Shown: piece after piece, positions 42,843 through 52,057 of the stretch | Numbering within the stretch: position 1 is the stretch's first letter | Layout: each line of letters starts with the position of its first letter | From: Hymenobacter sp. UV11 | GTDB lineage: Bacteria; Bacteroidota; Bacteroidia; Cytophagales; Hymenobacteraceae | Direction of reading: 5' to 3' | Assembly: GCF_004684095.1 (NCBI RefSeq) | Contig: NZ_SRII01000002.1 | Coordinates: 1-64,000, forward strand | Length of the DNA stretch: 64,000 nt | The notes under the pieces: model-generated | The model's input: the letters and a program-made list of their open reading frames with translations, nothing else | Told to the model about the DNA's origin: nothing | The model's database searches: none | Position numbers and translations under genes: made by a program

Positions 42843-45800
42843 TTAAATCTCCACTTCCTGCCGAACCGCAGCCTCCAGTATGCGCTGTACCTCCGGCCGG
42901 CACGAGCCGCAGCCGGTGCCCGCGCCGGTAGTGGCGCATAGCTCCTGCAGCGAGTCGCAGCCGCCGGCGATGGCCTGGCGCAGGTTGTCGGCGCCCACGT
43001 TGTTGCAGCTGCACACCAGCTTGCCCAGCACCGGCGCGGCCTTGCGGCCGCTGCGCAGCAGCTGGAGGCGCTTGTCGCTCAGCTCAGTTTTGTTGGCGAT
43101 TAATTCGCGGAATTCCTGGAACTCGCCCTTGTCGCCGATGAGGATGGCGCCCACCAGCCGGTCCTGGTGAATGATGCACTTCTTGTAGTAGCGCTGGGCT
43201 TTGTCGATAAAGACAATCTCTTCGTAGTCAGTCGTGTTGGGGCGCTCGGGCAGGCCAATGCTGCACAGGTCGAAGCCGTGAATCTTGATGATGTTCATGA
43301 ACGTGCTACCCCGGTACTGGCTGCCCACGTCGCCGCTGAGGTAGCGGGCCAGCACGGCCGCCTGCTGCTCGGCCGCGGCCGTAATGCCGTAGAGCACGCC
43401 CTCAAACTCGGCGATTTCGCCCAGCGCAAACACGCTCGGGTCGCTGGTTTGCAGGTGCGCATCGACTACTACCCCCCGCTGGCAGGCCAGGCCGCAGTCG
43501 CGGGCCAGCTCCAGGTTGGGCGCCGTGCCGATGGCCAGAATGAGGGCGTCGCAGTCGATGCGGCGGCCGCTGCGCAGCCCTACCCCCGTCAGGCGCGAGC
43601 GGCCGTAGTACAGCTCCACCTCGTCGTTGAAATAGAGGTCGCAGCCCTGGTCCACCATTTCTTCCTGCAAGAGCTGGCTGCCCAGCTGGTCGAGCTGCCG
43701 GTCCAGAAACCGCGACGTGCGTTGAATAATGGTAACCCGCGTGCCCACCTCGCGCAGCGAAGCGGCCATTTCGAGGCCCAGCAGGCCGCCGCCTACCACC
43801 ACCACGTGCGGGTTTTCGGGCAGATGATTTCTGAAATTATCGGCATCAAGGCGGCTACGCATCGAGAAGATGCCGGGCAGCGCGGGCACGCCACGCGGCA
43901 CCGCCGCCCGGCTACCAGTGGCCACGAGTAGCACGTCGTACTCAGTGCGCTCGCCGCGCGAGTCTAGCACGTATTTGGCGGCCCGGTTGATGGTTTCCAC
44001 GCTCACGCCGCGCCGCAGGTCAATGCGGTAGGCGGGCTCCTCGTGGTCCTGCATCTTCACCAGCTGCGCCCAGTCTTGGTGGCCGCTGATGTAGTCGGGC
44101 AGCATCACCCGGTTGTAGAACGGGAAGTCTTCCTTGCTAAAGATGGTGATATCATCTTCCTGATTCAGCTCGCGGTATGACTTCACGAAGCCAAACGCCC
44201 CCGCGCCCGCCCCAATGACCACAATGCGCTGCCGGGGCTTGCGGTACTTCACCACCTGCACGGCGCAAAACTTGAAATCGGGCTCCTTGGAAATAGGGTC
44301 CAACGTGCCCGATGTGAGGTTATTAGCCCGGTTCAAGTCCGAGCCCAGGCTGCGGCCCCAGTGCATGGGCAGCAGCACCACGCCCGGCCGGATGCCCGCA
44401 CTCAGCCGCGCCGCCACGCGCACGTCGCCCCGGCGCGAGGTCACGGCCACCAGGTCGCCTTCGGCCACGCCCAGCGCGGCGGCATCCTGCGGGTGCATTT
44501 CCAGAAAAGCCTGCGGAATATGCTGCGTAAGCTTGCTCACCCGGCCCGTTTTGGTCATGGTGTGCCACTGGTCGCGGATGCGGCCGGTGGTGAGAATGAA
44601 CGGAAAATCCTCGTCGGGTGCCTCGCTGCGGAAATTGGCCGTGATGGGATGAATAACCGCCCGCCGCGACGGCGTGTAAAACTGCTGGTCCGTGAACAGG
44701 CGCTCTGTGTCGGGCTCCGCCCGCCCGGCTCTGTAGGGCCACTGCACCGAGCCGCGCTCCTGTAAAATGGCGTAGTTCAACCTCGAGATATCGAGCGTGG
44801 TGCCGGCCGTGAGGCGGGCGTGCTCGTCGTAGATGGCGGCGGGGGTAGGGAAGTCGAAACCCTTGAAGCCCATAGCCCGCGCAAAGCGGCAGATGATTTC
44901 GGCGTCGGGCAGGGCCTCGCCGGGCGCGTCCACTACTTTGGCCAGGTGGCTGATGCGGCGCTCCGAGTTGGTCATGGTGCCCTCCTTTTCGGCCCAGGCG
45001 GCGGCGGGCAAAATCACGTCGGCGTAGGCCAGGGTGGTGGGCTGGTTGCTAACTTCCTGCACCACCACGTACTTGGCCTTGGCCAGCGCGGCCTCGGCCT
45101 GGCGCACATTGGGCAGGCTGGTGAGCGGGTTGGTGCACAGTATCCAGATGGCTTTGAGGCGGCCATCTTCCAGGGCCTCAAACATTTCGGTGGCCGTGAA
45201 GCCAGGGGTGGAGGCCAGCGGCCCGCTGCCCCAAAACTGCTGCACCTCGGCGCGGTGCGCGGGGTTGGCCAGGTTGCGGTGGGCGGGTAGGAGATTCGAC
45301 AAGCCGCCCACCTCGCGGCCGCCCATGGCGTTGGGCTGCCCGGTGAGCGAGAGCGGCCCCGCGCCCGGCCGCCCAATCTGCCCCGTTAGCAGGTGCAGGT
45401 TGAGCAGGCTCAGGTTCTTATCCACGCCCACGGCGCTCTGGTTCAGCCCCATCGTCCACATCGAAAGGAACGCCTTGGCCGACCCGATGTAGCTCGCCGC
45501 CAGCCGGATATCTTCTTCCGCTACCCCACACAATTGTGCCGATTCGGCCAGGCTGCGCTCCAGCACGATGGCTTTGTAGGCCTCAAACCCCTCGGCGTGC
45601 TGCTCGATAAAGGCCATGTCCACGTCGCCGTTTTCAATGAGCACGCGGGCCAGGGCCTGGTTCAGCACCACGTCGGTGCCCGGAATGAGCTGCAAGTGCA
45701 GGTCGGCGATGGCCGTTGAGTCGGTGGCGCGCGGGTCGATGACGATGATTTTCGTGGCCGGGTTGGCGGCCTTGTGGGCCTCCACGCGCCGCCACAAAAT

Positions 45801-46349
45801 GGGGTGGCACCAGGCGGGGTTGGCCCCGGTCACCAGCAGGCAGTCGGTTAGCTCAATGTCGTCGTAGCATACCGGCACGCTGTCCTCGCCCAGCGCCATC
45901 TTGTAGCCAACCACCGCGCTGCTCATGCACAAGCGCGAGTTGGTGTCGAGGTTGTTGCTGCCAATAAAGCCCTTCATGAGCTTATTGAGCACGTAATATT
46001 CTTCCGTCAGGCATTGTCCCGAGGCGTAAAACGCCACCGAGTCAGGCCCGTATTGCTCAATAAAGGTCTTGAACACCGCCGCGGTGCGGGCCAGCGCTTC
46101 GTCCCAGCTCACGCGCTGCAGGGGCCGCTGCTTGCTGTAGCGCATCTGCGGGTACAGCAGCCGGTCCGAGCGGTCGTTTACGGTGTACTGCAGGTTCAGG
46201 CCCTTGCTGCACAGCGCGCCCCGGTTCACGGGGTAGGCGGGATTGCCCACCACGGTCACGTCGCCGTTTTTGAGCGGCTCGACCAGTACCCCGCAGCCTA
46301 CCCCGCAGTAGCAGCAAATGGAGGGAAGCGCGGGGGATTTGGTGGCCAT
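42843..46349 (-). CDS. nasC: assimilatory nitrate reductase fused to NAD(P)H flavoprotein and BFD [2Fe-2S] modules
   Basis: A 1168-residue multidomain enzyme. Residues 12-47 hold a 4Fe-4S site (C12, C15, C19, C47). Residues to about 690 form the bis-MGD molybdopterin domain; the Mo-ligand cysteine is probably in TNSRLCMSSAVVG. About 710-1080 is a NirB/NasB-like FAD/NAD domain (IVVIGAGAGAFGFVKSY, VVVVGGGLLGLEMAASL). The end is a BFD-type cluster domain (KLVCSCNNVGADNL, GTGCGSC). It reduces nitrate to nitrite in the cytoplasm. The fused electron-input modules replace a separate NasB. It lies downstream of narK on the same strand, after a palindrome. Confidence 0.93.
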   Translation of the reverse strand: MATKSPALPSICCYCGVGCGVLVEPLKNGDVTVVGNPAYPVNRGALCSKGLNLQYTVNDRSDRLLYPQMRYSKQRPLQRVSWDEALARTAAVFKTFIEQYGPDSVAFYASGQCLTEEYYVLNKLMKGFIGSNNLDTNSRLCMSSAVVGYKMALGEDSVPVCYDDIELTDCLLVTGANPAWCHPILWRRVEAHKAANPATKIIVIDPRATDSTAIADLHLQLIPGTDVVLNQALARVLIENGDVDMAFIEQHAEGFEAYKAIVLERSLAESAQLCGVAEEDIRLAASYIGSAKAFLSMWTMGLNQSAVGVDKNLSLLNLHLLTGQIGRPGAGPLSLTGQPNAMGGREVGGLSNLLPAHRNLANPAHRAEVQQFWGSGPLASTPGFTATEMFEALEDGRLKAIWILCTNPLTSLPNVRQAEAALAKAKYVVVQEVSNQPTTLAYADVILPAAAWAEKEGTMTNSERRISHLAKVVDAPGEALPDAEIICRFARAMGFKGFDFPTPAAIYDEHARLTAGTTLDISRLNYAILQERGSVQWPYRAGRAEPDTERLFTDQQFYTPSRRAVIHPITANFRSEAPDEDFPFILTTGRIRDQWHTMTKTGRVSKLTQHIPQAFLEMHPQDAAALGVAEGDLVAVTSRRGDVRVAARLSAGIRPGVVLLPMHWGRSLGSDLNRANNLTSGTLDPISKEPDFKFCAVQVVKYRKPRQRIVVIGAGAGAFGFVKSYRELNQEDDITIFSKEDFPFYNRVMLPDYISGHQDWAQLVKMQDHEEPAYRIDLRRGVSVETINRAAKYVLDSRGERTEYDVLLVATGSRAAVPRGVPALPGIFSMRSRLDADNFRNHLPENPHVVVVGGGLLGLEMAASLREVGTRVTIIQRTSRFLDRQLDQLGSQLLQEEMVDQGCDLYFNDEVELYYGRSRLTGVGLRSGRRIDCDALILAIGTAPNLELARDCGLACQRGVVVDAHLQTSDPSVFALGEIAEFEGVLYGITAAAEQQAAVLARYLSGDVGSQYRGSTFMNIIKIHGFDLCSIGLPERPNTTDYEEIVFIDKAQRYYKKCIIHQDRLVGAILIGDKGEFQEFRELIANKTELSDKRLQLLRSGRKAAPVLGKLVCSCNNVGADNLRQAIAGGCDSLQELCATTGAGTGCGSCRPEVQRILEAAVRQEVEI

Positions 46350-46374
46350 AAGTAAAGAGTATTATGCAACGATT

Positions 46375-46510
46375 ACCCCACCCCCTACCCCCTCCCCTTC
46401 GGGAGAGGGTGAGCCGGGCGAAGGAAACTATCTGCTAATTATTCGTTACGCTTTAATAATTAATGACCGGCTTCCCCTCTCCCGAAGGGGAGGGGGTAGG
46501 GGGGTGGGGT
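46375..46510. repeat. GC-rich palindrome containing the GGGGGTAGGG motif in both arms
   Basis: The left arm (ACCCCACCCCCTACCCCCTC onwards, to about 46409) and right arm (about 46468-46510) are complementary around an AT-rich loop. Similar to the short palindrome at 204-236. It lies between narK and the nitrate reductase gene. Confidence 0.92.
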
Positions 46511-46527
46511 ACCCCGCTAGAGCGACC

Positions 46528-47841
46528 CTACGCCATCGCCACCGTCGGCTCCGACACCGCCTCACTTTTGGCCACCAGGCGCACCAGTAGCACCAGCGCG
46601 CCCACCACGGCCACGCCGCCACCGATGTAGAGAAAAGCCGTGCTGTAGCTGATTTCTTTGGACTTGAACAGGAAGCCCACCAGCATGGCGCCCAGGTTGC
46701 CGCCCGCGCCCACGATGCCGCTCACGCTGCCGATGGCCTGGCGGTTCACGAAGGGCACAATGGAGTAGGTGCAGCCGTTGGCCATTTTCAAAAACAAGGC
46801 GAAGAGCAGCATGGCCGTGATGGCCAGCGCCAGGCTCGGGGCCAGCGAGAAGAACGCGATGCCGATGCCTTCAAGTACCAGCATAAAGCTTAGCAGCAGC
46901 CACTTGCCCTGAATGCCGTAGGCGCGGCCGGTGCGGTCGCTCACGATGCCGCCCAGGGCGCGGGCGAAGATGTTCATGAAGCCGAAGGTGCCGGCCAGCA
47001 AGCCCGCCGTTACGAGCGAGGCGCCGTAGTGGTCCACGAAGTAGATGGCGGCCACGTTATCGACCGTGATTTCGATGCCGAAGCAGGCGCTGTAGGCCAG
47101 GGCCAGCAGCCAGGTGCGGTAGTCGCGCAGGGCCAGCATAAAGGTGCCCTTGGACTTGCTGGCGGCCTCGCGGCGAATGTCGGCATAGTTGCCGCGGGGC
47201 GTGTCTTCGGTGTAGCGGTAGTACAAGCCGGCCATTATCAGCAGGATAATGCCGGGCACTACCATTGCGTAGCGCCACGAGTCGGCCTTGGTGGCGAAGC
47301 CCAGAGCCACGAAGCCGGCGGCTATCAGCGGCATCACCATGTTGGCGATGCCCGCGCCGAGGTTGCCCCAGCCACCGGCCACCGCGTTGGCGGTGCCCAC
47401 GATATTGGGCGCAAACATCATGGACGTGTGAAACTGGGTAATCACGAACGACGCCCCGATGATGCCAATGGCTAGCCGAAACAGCAGAAAGCTCTCGTAG
47501 CTGTTGCTCAAGCCAATGAACATCACCGGAATAGAGCCAATAACCAGCAGCCAGGTATAAGCCAGGCGCGGCCCGATGGTGTCGCAGAGCTTGCCCATGA
47601 GCAGGCGCGCCAGAATGGTGGCCGACACCGAGGCAATGACAATATTGCCGACCTGTCCTTTATCCAAATGCAACTGCTCGCGCACCAGCGGCATGAGTGG
47701 CGCAATGCCAAACCACCCGAAAAAACAGAAGAAAAACGTGAGCCACGTCAGGTGAAACGTGCGCATCTGCACGCCCGCGGCGGCAAAGATGTTGAGCCGG
47801 TTCAGCGGCTGCTGGGCAGTCGGAGTGAGGGTCGCGTCCAT
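46528..47841 (-). CDS. narK: nitrate/nitrite transporter, NarK/NasA type MFS
   Basis: A 437-residue transporter with 12 helices. AVAGGWGNLGAGIANMVMPL and GTFGFMNIFARALGGIVSDR are the two glycine-rich nitrate signatures of the nitrate-nitrite porter family; HLTWLTFFFCFFGWFGIAPL is the typical first helix. It imports nitrate (and perhaps exports nitrite) across the inner membrane. It is placed between nirD and the nitrate reductase gene on the same strand, each gap holding a palindrome. It starts at the ATG at 47839-47841. Confidence 0.94.
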   Translation of the reverse strand: MDATLTPTAQQPLNRLNIFAAAGVQMRTFHLTWLTFFFCFFGWFGIAPLMPLVREQLHLDKGQVGNIVIASVSATILARLLMGKLCDTIGPRLAYTWLLVIGSIPVMFIGLSNSYESFLLFRLAIGIIGASFVITQFHTSMMFAPNIVGTANAVAGGWGNLGAGIANMVMPLIAAGFVALGFATKADSWRYAMVVPGIILLIMAGLYYRYTEDTPRGNYADIRREAASKSKGTFMLALRDYRTWLLALAYSACFGIEITVDNVAAIYFVDHYGASLVTAGLLAGTFGFMNIFARALGGIVSDRTGRAYGIQGKWLLLSFMLVLEGIGIAFFSLAPSLALAITAMLLFALFLKMANGCTYSIVPFVNRQAIGSVSGIVGAGGNLGAMLVGFLFKSKEISYSTAFLYIGGGVAVVGALVLLVRLVAKSEAVSEPTVAMA

Positions 47842-47871
47842 AAGCAGTTGGTTTAGTGTGAGATGATGCGT

Positions 47872-47946
47872 TGTAAAACGGAGTGGTACTCCGTTTGTCG
47901 TTGAACGAGTCGTTCGGGCGGAAACGGAGTACCACTCCGTTTTACA
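47872..47946. repeat. palindrome with 25-bp arms (GTAAAACGGAGTGG family)
   Basis: Perfect arms 47872-47896 and 47922-47946. The right arm overlaps the last codons of nirD, so the nirD stop codon lies inside the hairpin. Confidence 0.95.
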
Positions 47947-48292
47947 GCCAGCCTATGTACACGTCGTCGCCTTCCACCTTAATAGGATAGGTCTGAATGG
48001 CGCACTCGTCGCCGTTCAGGCACTCGCCCGTCAGCAGCGAAAACGTGCGTTTGTGAAACGGGCAGGCCACCTTGGGCTCGCAGGCCTCGCCGGCGCTGCC
48101 GAGCAGGCCGCGGGCCAGGGCCATCTGCTGCTTGTGGGGGCACAGGTTTTGGGTGGCGTACCACTCGCCGCGACGGGCAAAGTTGAAAATGGCCACCTGC
48201 TGGCCCTCCACCAGCACACACGCCCCGCCATCGGCAGGAATGTCGGTGGTTTTGCACACGGGCAGCCAGGTTACTTCGGTTAGAGTTTCCAT
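47942..48292 (-). CDS. nirD: nitrite reductase small subunit, Rieske type
   Basis: A 116-residue Rieske [2Fe-2S] protein. Ligand motifs are CPHK (NLCPHKQQMALARGLLG) and CPFHKRTFSL. It is the small subunit of the NADH-dependent assimilatory nitrite reductase with NirB, encoded 73 bp upstream. The C-terminus ends in a palindrome arm. It starts at the ATG at 48290-48292. Confidence 0.93.
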   Translation of the reverse strand: METLTEVTWLPVCKTTDIPADGGACVLVEGQQVAIFNFARRGEWYATQNLCPHKQQMALARGLLGSAGEACEPKVACPFHKRTFSLLTGECLNGDECAIQTYPIKVEGDDVYIGWL

Positions 48293-48365
48293 GAGTGATA
48301 AGTAGTTAGGCGGTGCTGGCCCGCCGGGAGGGGGGTAGGAATTTTTCGCTCGGTAAGCGCGGGTT

Positions 48366-50870
48366 TTACCAGGCTACTACCTTCTTTTGGCCGCGCATCT
48401 CGGCAAACTCCATGGTGGGGTCTTTCACCTGGGGCGCGTTCACGAAGTGCGTGAACTGCTTGCGCAATTCGGGGTTCTCGACCACTTCCTTCCACTCGCA
48501 GTGGTAGTGCTGGATGAGCAGCGCCATCTCGGCCTCTAGGTCGGCGGCGATGCCGAGGCTGTCGTTGATGACCACGTTTTTGAGGTAGGCCAGGCCGCCC
48601 TCCATCTTATTGAGCCACACGGCGGTGCGGGTCAGCGGGTCGGCCGTTTTGATATAGAACATCAGGAAGCGGTCAAGATATTTCACCAGCGTTTCCTTGT
48701 CGATATCGGTGGCCAGCAGCTGGGCGTGCTGGGGCTTCGAGCCGCCGTTGCCGCACACGTACAGGTTCCAGCCCTTCTCGGTAGCGATGATGCCGAAGTC
48801 CTTGGCCTGGGCCTCGGCGCACTCGCGCACGCAGCCGCTCACGCCGCTTTTTAGCTTGTGAGGCGAGCGAATGCCCTTGTAGCGGTTCTCGATTTCGATG
48901 GCCAGCGACACGCTGTCGTGCAGGCCGTAGCGGCACCAGGTGCTGCCCACGCAGCTTTTCACGGTGCGCAGGCTCTTGCCATAGGCGTGCCCGCTCTCGA
49001 AGCCGGCGTTGATTAATTCCTCCCAGATGTCGGGCAAATCGCTCACGTGCGCCCCGAACATGTCGATGCGCTGGCCGCCCGTAATCTTGGTATACAGGCC
49101 GTATTTCTGGGCTACCCGCCCAATTACCATCAGCTGCTCGGGCGACACCTCGCCGCCCGCAATGCGCGGCACCACCGAGTAGCTACCTCCCTTCTGGATG
49201 TTGGCCAGGTAGCGGTCGTTGGTATCCTGAATAACGTTTTGCTTAACAATCAAGTCATTCCACAAACCGGCCAAAATGCTGCCCACCGCCGGCTTGCACA
49301 CCTCGCAGCCATCGCCCCGGCCGTAGTGGTCGAGGGCCGCGTCGTAGGTGCGCAGGTTGTTGATTTTCAATAGGTCAAACAGCTCCTGGCGCGAGTAGTC
49401 GAAGTGCTCGCACAGCACGTTTTTGATGTAGGCGCCTTGGGCCGTGAGCGTGCCGTTGATGAGGTCCTTCACCAGGGGCACGCAGCCGCCGCAGCCGGTG
49501 CCGGCCTTGTTGCACTTCTTCATGGCCTCCACCGACGTCACGTTCAGCTCGGTCACGGCGGCGCAGATGGCGCCTTTGGTCACGGCCTCGCACGAGCACA
49601 CCAGCGCCTCGTCGGGCAGGTTCAGCACGCTTGCGCTGCTCTCGCCCTCGCTACCCCGCGCGCCCAGGATAAGGTCCTCGGGATGAGGGGGTAGGGCCAG
49701 TTTATTGACGGCCGTTTGCAGCAGCATACTGTAAGCATCGGCGTCGCCGATGAGCACGCCGCCCAGCAGCTGCTTGCCGTCGGGGCTGAGGTTGATGCGC
49801 TTGTATACCCCGCTGTGGGCGTCCTCAAATACGATGCTGCGGCTGTGCGGCTCCGCGATAAACGGGTCGCCGAAGCTGGCCACGTCCACCCCAATCAGCT
49901 TGAGCTTGCTGCTCATGTCGAAGCCCGTGAAGGCGCGCGCGCCCTGCGTGAGCTGGCTGGCCACCACCTCGGCCATGTCGTAGCCGGGGGCCACGAGGCC
50001 GTAAATCATGCCGGCGTGCAGCGCGCATTCGCCGATGGCGAAGATGTGGGGGTCGCTGGTTTGCATGGTGTCGTTCACCACGATGCCGCCGCGCATGCCC
50101 ACTTCCAGGCCGGCCAGCTTGGCCAGCTCGTCGCGGGGCCGGATGCCGGCCGAAATCACCAGCATATCGACCTCCAGAATGGAGCCGTCGCCGAAGTGCA
50201 GCGCATCAATGCGGCCCTCGCCGCCGATATGCGAGGTGGCCTTGCTGAGGTGAATTTGCAGGCCCAGCGCTTCCAGCTTGCTTTGTAGCATGGCGCTGCC
50301 GGCGGCGTCTATCTGCCTGGGCATCAGGCGCGGGGCAAACTCGATAACGTGCGTTTCGGCCACGCCCAGGTCTAGCAGGGCCTTGGCGGCCTCCAGGCCC
50401 AGCAGGCCGCCGCCCAGCACGGCGCCGTGGCGGGCGGTGGCAGCGGCGGCTTTTATCTCTTCCAGGTCTTCGATGGTGCGGTACACCATCACGCCCGCCT
50501 TCTCGACGCCTGGAATATCGGGCACGAAGGCCGACGAGCCGGTGGCCAGCACTAGGTAGTCATAAGGCTGCACCAGCCCGCTGCGGGCGTGCACCGTCTG
50601 GCTGGCGCGGTCGATTTCCTGCACCGCGTCGCCGAGATGCATCGTAATGCCGTTGTCGAGGTACCACTGATGGGGCGCCATCAGGAGGTCGTCGGCGGTC
50701 TTGCCCCCGAAATATTCGCTCAGGTGCACCCGGTCGTAGGCCACGCGGGGCTCCTCACCGAATACTACCAGATTGAAATGGGTCGACTTGGCGAGAAGCT
50801 TCTCGCAAAATTTATAGCCGACCATGCCATTGCCGATAACGACAACAGTTGGTTTTCCCTGCGGTGCCAT
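48366..50870 (-). CDS. nirB: NADH-dependent assimilatory nitrite reductase, large subunit
   Basis: An 834-residue protein of normal NirB length. The FAD/NAD domain starts VVVIGNGMVGYKFCEKLL; a BFD-type [2Fe-2S] domain (LVCSCEAVTKGAIC, GTGCGGC) follows. The siroheme/4Fe-4S ligands are in CVGSTWC (Cx5C) and SGCVRECAEA (Cx3C). It reduces nitrite to ammonium with six electrons from NADH in the cytoplasm. It is the first gene of the minus-strand nitrate block, and the divergent cobA provides siroheme precursor. The intergenic region with candidate operators is at 50871-51206. Confidence 0.96.
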   Translation of the reverse strand: MAPQGKPTVVVIGNGMVGYKFCEKLLAKSTHFNLVVFGEEPRVAYDRVHLSEYFGGKTADDLLMAPHQWYLDNGITMHLGDAVQEIDRASQTVHARSGLVQPYDYLVLATGSSAFVPDIPGVEKAGVMVYRTIEDLEEIKAAAATARHGAVLGGGLLGLEAAKALLDLGVAETHVIEFAPRLMPRQIDAAGSAMLQSKLEALGLQIHLSKATSHIGGEGRIDALHFGDGSILEVDMLVISAGIRPRDELAKLAGLEVGMRGGIVVNDTMQTSDPHIFAIGECALHAGMIYGLVAPGYDMAEVVASQLTQGARAFTGFDMSSKLKLIGVDVASFGDPFIAEPHSRSIVFEDAHSGVYKRINLSPDGKQLLGGVLIGDADAYSMLLQTAVNKLALPPHPEDLILGARGSEGESSASVLNLPDEALVCSCEAVTKGAICAAVTELNVTSVEAMKKCNKAGTGCGGCVPLVKDLINGTLTAQGAYIKNVLCEHFDYSRQELFDLLKINNLRTYDAALDHYGRGDGCEVCKPAVGSILAGLWNDLIVKQNVIQDTNDRYLANIQKGGSYSVVPRIAGGEVSPEQLMVIGRVAQKYGLYTKITGGQRIDMFGAHVSDLPDIWEELINAGFESGHAYGKSLRTVKSCVGSTWCRYGLHDSVSLAIEIENRYKGIRSPHKLKSGVSGCVRECAEAQAKDFGIIATEKGWNLYVCGNGGSKPQHAQLLATDIDKETLVKYLDRFLMFYIKTADPLTRTAVWLNKMEGGLAYLKNVVINDSLGIAADLEAEMALLIQHYHCEWKEVVENPELRKQFTHFVNAPQVKDPTMEFAEMRGQKKVVAW

Positions 50871-51206
50871 GCTAACCTAGGTTTAGGTGTAGAAGAGAGT
50901 TGAACTGGCGAAGGCGGGTGGGTAGGGGGAGGGTAGGGAATTGTAAAAAGCAGACATTTTTAAAAGCAGAGTATTTCAAAAATACCCCTTATTAAATAGG
51001 TGTCTAGCGTCTTGTAAAGCAAACTTAAACAAAACATACCCTAACTCAATAGGTGTGTTAAGAAATAATGCTACAAATTTTATTAAAATGACCCTAAAAT
51101 TAACAGTCGACCTGTTTGTAGCTTTCGCCGATTGCCCGCATAAATCCAGCGAGGGTAGCCAGTACTTTGCATCTCTTTGCCGCGCTGGCGGTTTTACCTT
51201 GCTCAC
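50871..51206. promoter_or_regulatory. divergent nirB/cobA control region with two candidate operators
   Basis: 336 bases, strongly AT-rich in the middle. Two imperfect direct copies, ATACCCCTTATTAAATAGGT(GT) at 50982-51003 and ATACCCTAACTCAATAGGTG(T) at 51036-51056, start 54 bases apart. Each is itself an imperfect dyad (ACCC...AGGTGT). They are good candidates for a regulator-binding pair controlling both directions. A weak -7-like TACTTTG is near 51168 for cobA. No regulator gene is present in the window. Confidence 0.5.
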
Positions 51207-51950
51207 ATGGCTCGCCTTCCTCCTCCTCCCGAACTATATGTAGTGGGTGCCGGCCCCGGCGACCCGGAGCTGCTGACGCTCAAGGCGTACCGCATTCTGC
51301 AAACGGCCGACGTTATTCTCTACGACAACCTCGCCAACCAGGAGCTGCTGGCGCTGGCTCCGGCCGCCTGCGAGTGCATCTACGTGGGCAAAAAGCCCTA
51401 TGGCGAGTACACGCCCCAGGAAGTCATCCACGAGCTGATTCTCGAAAAGGCACGGGCCTGCGGCCGGGTGGTGCGCCTGAAAGGTGGCGACCCGTTCATC
51501 TTCGGCCGGGGCTTCGAGGAAATGCTGTTTGCGCGCAGCCACGGCATTGTGGCGCACTACGTGCCGGGCATTTCGAGCATGCAGGCCGTTGGTTTTGAGG
51601 ACATTACGCTCACGCACCGCGTGGTGAGCGAGGGCTTTTGGGTGCTCACCGGCACCAAAAAGGACGGTACCCTCTCGGCCGACCTGCGCCTGGCTATGCA
51701 GAGCAACTCGACGGTAGTTATCTACATGGGCATGAAGAAGATAGCCCAGATAGCCGATACCTACGTGCAAGAAGGCCGCGGCAACACGCCCGCCGCCGTG
51801 GTCATGCACGCCTCCCTACCCCACCGCAAAATGGTGGCCGGCCCCGTGCGCGACCTGCCCGCCCTGGTCGCCGCCGCCGGCATCACGTACCCCGCCATCA
51901 TCTTCATCGGCGACGTGGTAGAAATAGGGCGAGCGGTAAATAGGGAGTAA
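51207..51950 (+). CDS. cobA: uroporphyrinogen-III C-methyltransferase
   Basis: A 247-residue SAM-dependent methyltransferase. YVVGAGPGDPELLTLKAYRI, RLKGGDPFIFGRGFEE and YVPGISSMQAVG are the SUMT signatures. It makes precorrin-2 from uroporphyrinogen III, the first step to siroheme. With the CysG-N-like protein at 40549-41235 it completes siroheme synthesis for NirB. It is divergent from nirB. The ATG at 51207 gives the usual short N-terminus; an in-frame upstream ATG-less extension is not used. The gene is followed by a hairpin and a 7-bp array. Confidence 0.93.
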   Translation: MARLPPPPELYVVGAGPGDPELLTLKAYRILQTADVILYDNLANQELLALAPAACECIYVGKKPYGEYTPQEVIHELILEKARACGRVVRLKGGDPFIFGRGFEEMLFARSHGIVAHYVPGISSMQAVGFEDITLTHRVVSEGFWVLTGTKKDGTLSADLRLAMQSNSTVVIYMGMKKIAQIADTYVQEGRGNTPAAVVMHASLPHRKMVAGPVRDLPALVAAAGITYPAIIFIGDVVEIGRAVNRE

Positions 51951-52057
51951 AAGAACGTCATGCAGACCGAAGGGAAGCATCTCGCTCGTCTCGCGTTGAA
52001 CGACTGGATTATTGCTGCACGCGAGATGCTTCCCTTCGGTCTGCATGACGTTCTTTT
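51949..52057. repeat. palindrome with 37-bp arms (GTCATGCAGACCGAAGGG family)
   Basis: Perfect arms 51949-51985 and 52021-52057, starting at the cobA stop. It is a divergent relative of the hairpin in 4009-4262 and, like it, is joined directly to a CTCACTG array. Confidence 0.95.
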
